5,816 nt of DNA from Micromonosporaceae bacterium. GTDB taxonomy: Bacteria; Actinomycetota; Actinomycetes; Mycobacteriales; Micromonosporaceae. The stretch lies in assembly GCA_017354595.1 (NCBI GenBank), contig JAFMQQ010000231.1:1-5816 (forward strand), written 5' to 3'. Each line of letters begins with the position of its first letter. Position 1 is the stretch's first letter. The notes beneath the pieces are model-generated. The model saw only the letters and a list, made by a program, of their open reading frames with translations. It made no database searches and was not told the DNA's origin. The position numbers and the translations under genes are program-made. Shown here piece after piece: positions 4,940-5,816 of this stretch.

Positions 4940-5816
4940 CCGGGCAGGCCGCTCGCGCAATGCTCCACGACCCTTGCCGTGACCACCCTGCTGGTCGCCG
5001 CCGCGGCCGCCCTTCCAGCACACGCGGACTCCACGCGGTCGGCACAGTGGTTTCTCCAGGAGCTCAGGGTCGCCGAGGCGCAGAAGATATCCACCGGAGC
5101 GGGCATCACGGTCGCCGTGATCGACACGGGCGTCAACGCCCAGCACCAAGACCTCCGCGGCTCCGTTCTCCCGGGACTCGATGTCGTTCATGGCGAGACT
5201 GGCAATGGGTGGAGCGATTCAGATGGCCACGGAACGAGCATGGTTGGTCTGATCGTTGCCCACGGCCACAACGGCGGCGGGGCAGAGGGGGTAGCGCCGG
5301 GCGCCCGTGTCCTCCCAATCCGAGGGGCGGGTGAGCCAGGTGATACCACGGCCATGATGGCGCGGGCTATTGATCTCGCAGTCCAGCACCGAGTCGGCGT
5401 CATATCGATCTCTGCAGCTGCAGGGCCGTCCGACGCTGTCGATTTGGCCGTGAATCGAGCGCTAGCCCGAGATGTTGTCGTCGTGGCCGCAGCAGGCAAC
5501 ACACCACCCGACCTCGCCGTTGACTCACCCGCACGCATCTCGGGCGTCGTCGCGGTAGGTGCGGTTGACCGGAACGGCAACCATGCCGCCATCTCCGTGA
5601 CTGGGCCGCAGATTACGCTCTCCGCTCCCGGGGTCGACATTGTCTCCACGAGCAACACCGGCGGATACTCAATCGGCACCGGCACGAGCGATGCTACGGC
5701 GATCGTGGCGGGGGCTGTGGCGCTCGTACGGTCCAGGTTCCCCAACATGCCGGCGACCGAGGTGATCCACCGGCTGACCGCCACCGCGATCGACAAGGGC
5801 CCACCCGGTCGGGACG
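4937..5816 (+). CDS. mycP: Mycosin-like S8 (subtilisin) serine protease, 3' end cut by window edge
   Basis: This is a secreted subtilisin-fold protease of the type attached to type VII secretion systems. The frame is open for 293 codons from ATG 4937 to the right edge. A Sec signal peptide is evident: Arg4, a hydrophobic stretch (about 12-26) and a PAHA-DS cleavage site after residue 30. The catalytic triad is complete: Asp63 in VIDTGV, His98 in DGHGTSM and Ser251 in GTSDATA, with the oxyanion Asn188 in AAAGN. The Ser motif departs from subtilisin GTSMATPHVAG, reading GTSDATAIVAG. The RSAQWFL segment just before the domain is typical of mycosins. The family's C-terminal membrane anchor would lie beyond the edge and cannot be confirmed. 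Translation is coupled to the upstream gene, whose product is the obvious candidate substrate. Codon use is less GC-biased than in pccB: in codons 87-150, 22 of 64 end in A or T. A stand-alone secreted S8 protease is the alternative. Confidence 0.9.
   Translation, partial: MPGRPLAQCSTTLAVTTLLVAAAAALPAHADSTRSAQWFLQELRVAEAQKISTGAGITVAVIDTGVNAQHQDLRGSVLPGLDVVHGETGNGWSDSDGHGTSMVGLIVAHGHNGGGAEGVAPGARVLPIRGAGEPGDTTAMMARAIDLAVQHRVGVISISAAAGPSDAVDLAVNRALARDVVVVAAAGNTPPDLAVDSPARISGVVAVGAVDRNGNHAAISVTGPQITLSAPGVDIVSTSNTGGYSIGTGTSDATAIVAGAVALVRSRFPNMPATEVIHRLTATAIDKGPPGRD

Noticed and set aside
4567..5334. Plus-strand 255-codon frame spanning the 413-aa/protease junction
   Set aside because: Arg/Pro/Ser-rich and out of frame with two supported genes, one of which carries a full catalytic triad.
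5188..5796. Minus-strand 202-codon frame opposite the protease
   Set aside because: Ala/Thr/Ser-rich antisense frame; the sense strand encodes the His and Ser catalytic motifs.

Overview
The window is high-GC actinobacterial DNA. Its gene content (acyl-CoA carboxylase beta and epsilon subunits next to biotin ligase, an M50B membrane peptidase, and a type VII secretion-type mycosin with helical partner proteins) suggests a filamentous actinomycete. Micromonosporaceae is my best guess, from recall of family-like sequences and not from a search.

The left part (1-3176) is a biotin-dependent carboxylation neighbourhood. birA (minus strand, cut by the left edge) encodes the ligase that biotinylates the carboxylase. 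It is transcribed divergently from pccB (635-2206, plus strand), the carboxyltransferase beta subunit. The two start codons are only 22 bp apart, and each has a TANNNT -10 hexamer exactly 6 nt upstream. The two hexamers overlap around a shared CTTAAG, which looks like a mirror-symmetric leaderless promoter pair. A minus-strand M50-type membrane metallopeptidase (2209-2949) sits between pccB and accE, ending 2 bp from the pccB stop. accE (2958-3176, plus strand) is the small epsilon subunit of the same carboxylase and starts 8 bp from the peptidase start. The biotinylated alpha subunit is not in the window.

A 121-bp non-coding gap (3177-3297) holds one perfect DnaA-box sequence, a possible -10 element and a strong Shine-Dalgarno sequence. 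It leads into a tightly packed plus-strand operon of three genes, each joined to the next by a one-base TGATG stop/start overlap. The first encodes a 132-aa helical-hairpin protein with a C-terminal YxxxD type VII export motif. The second encodes a 413-aa protein with a WXG100/PPE-like helical head, a long Pro/Gly/Ser-rich region and an acidic, proline-rich tail. The third encodes a secreted subtilisin-fold protease of the mycosin type, cut by the right edge after its catalytic serine.

The most interesting reading is that this operon is a split version of an EspB-like substrate (a PE-like and a PPE-like partner) encoded with its own processing protease. No ESX core genes are visible here. The protease gene has clearly lower third-position GC than pccB and almost none of the GTAC tetranucleotides that are frequent elsewhere, which hints at a different history. 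I saw no tRNA, rRNA, CRISPR array, insertion sequence or convincing terminator.
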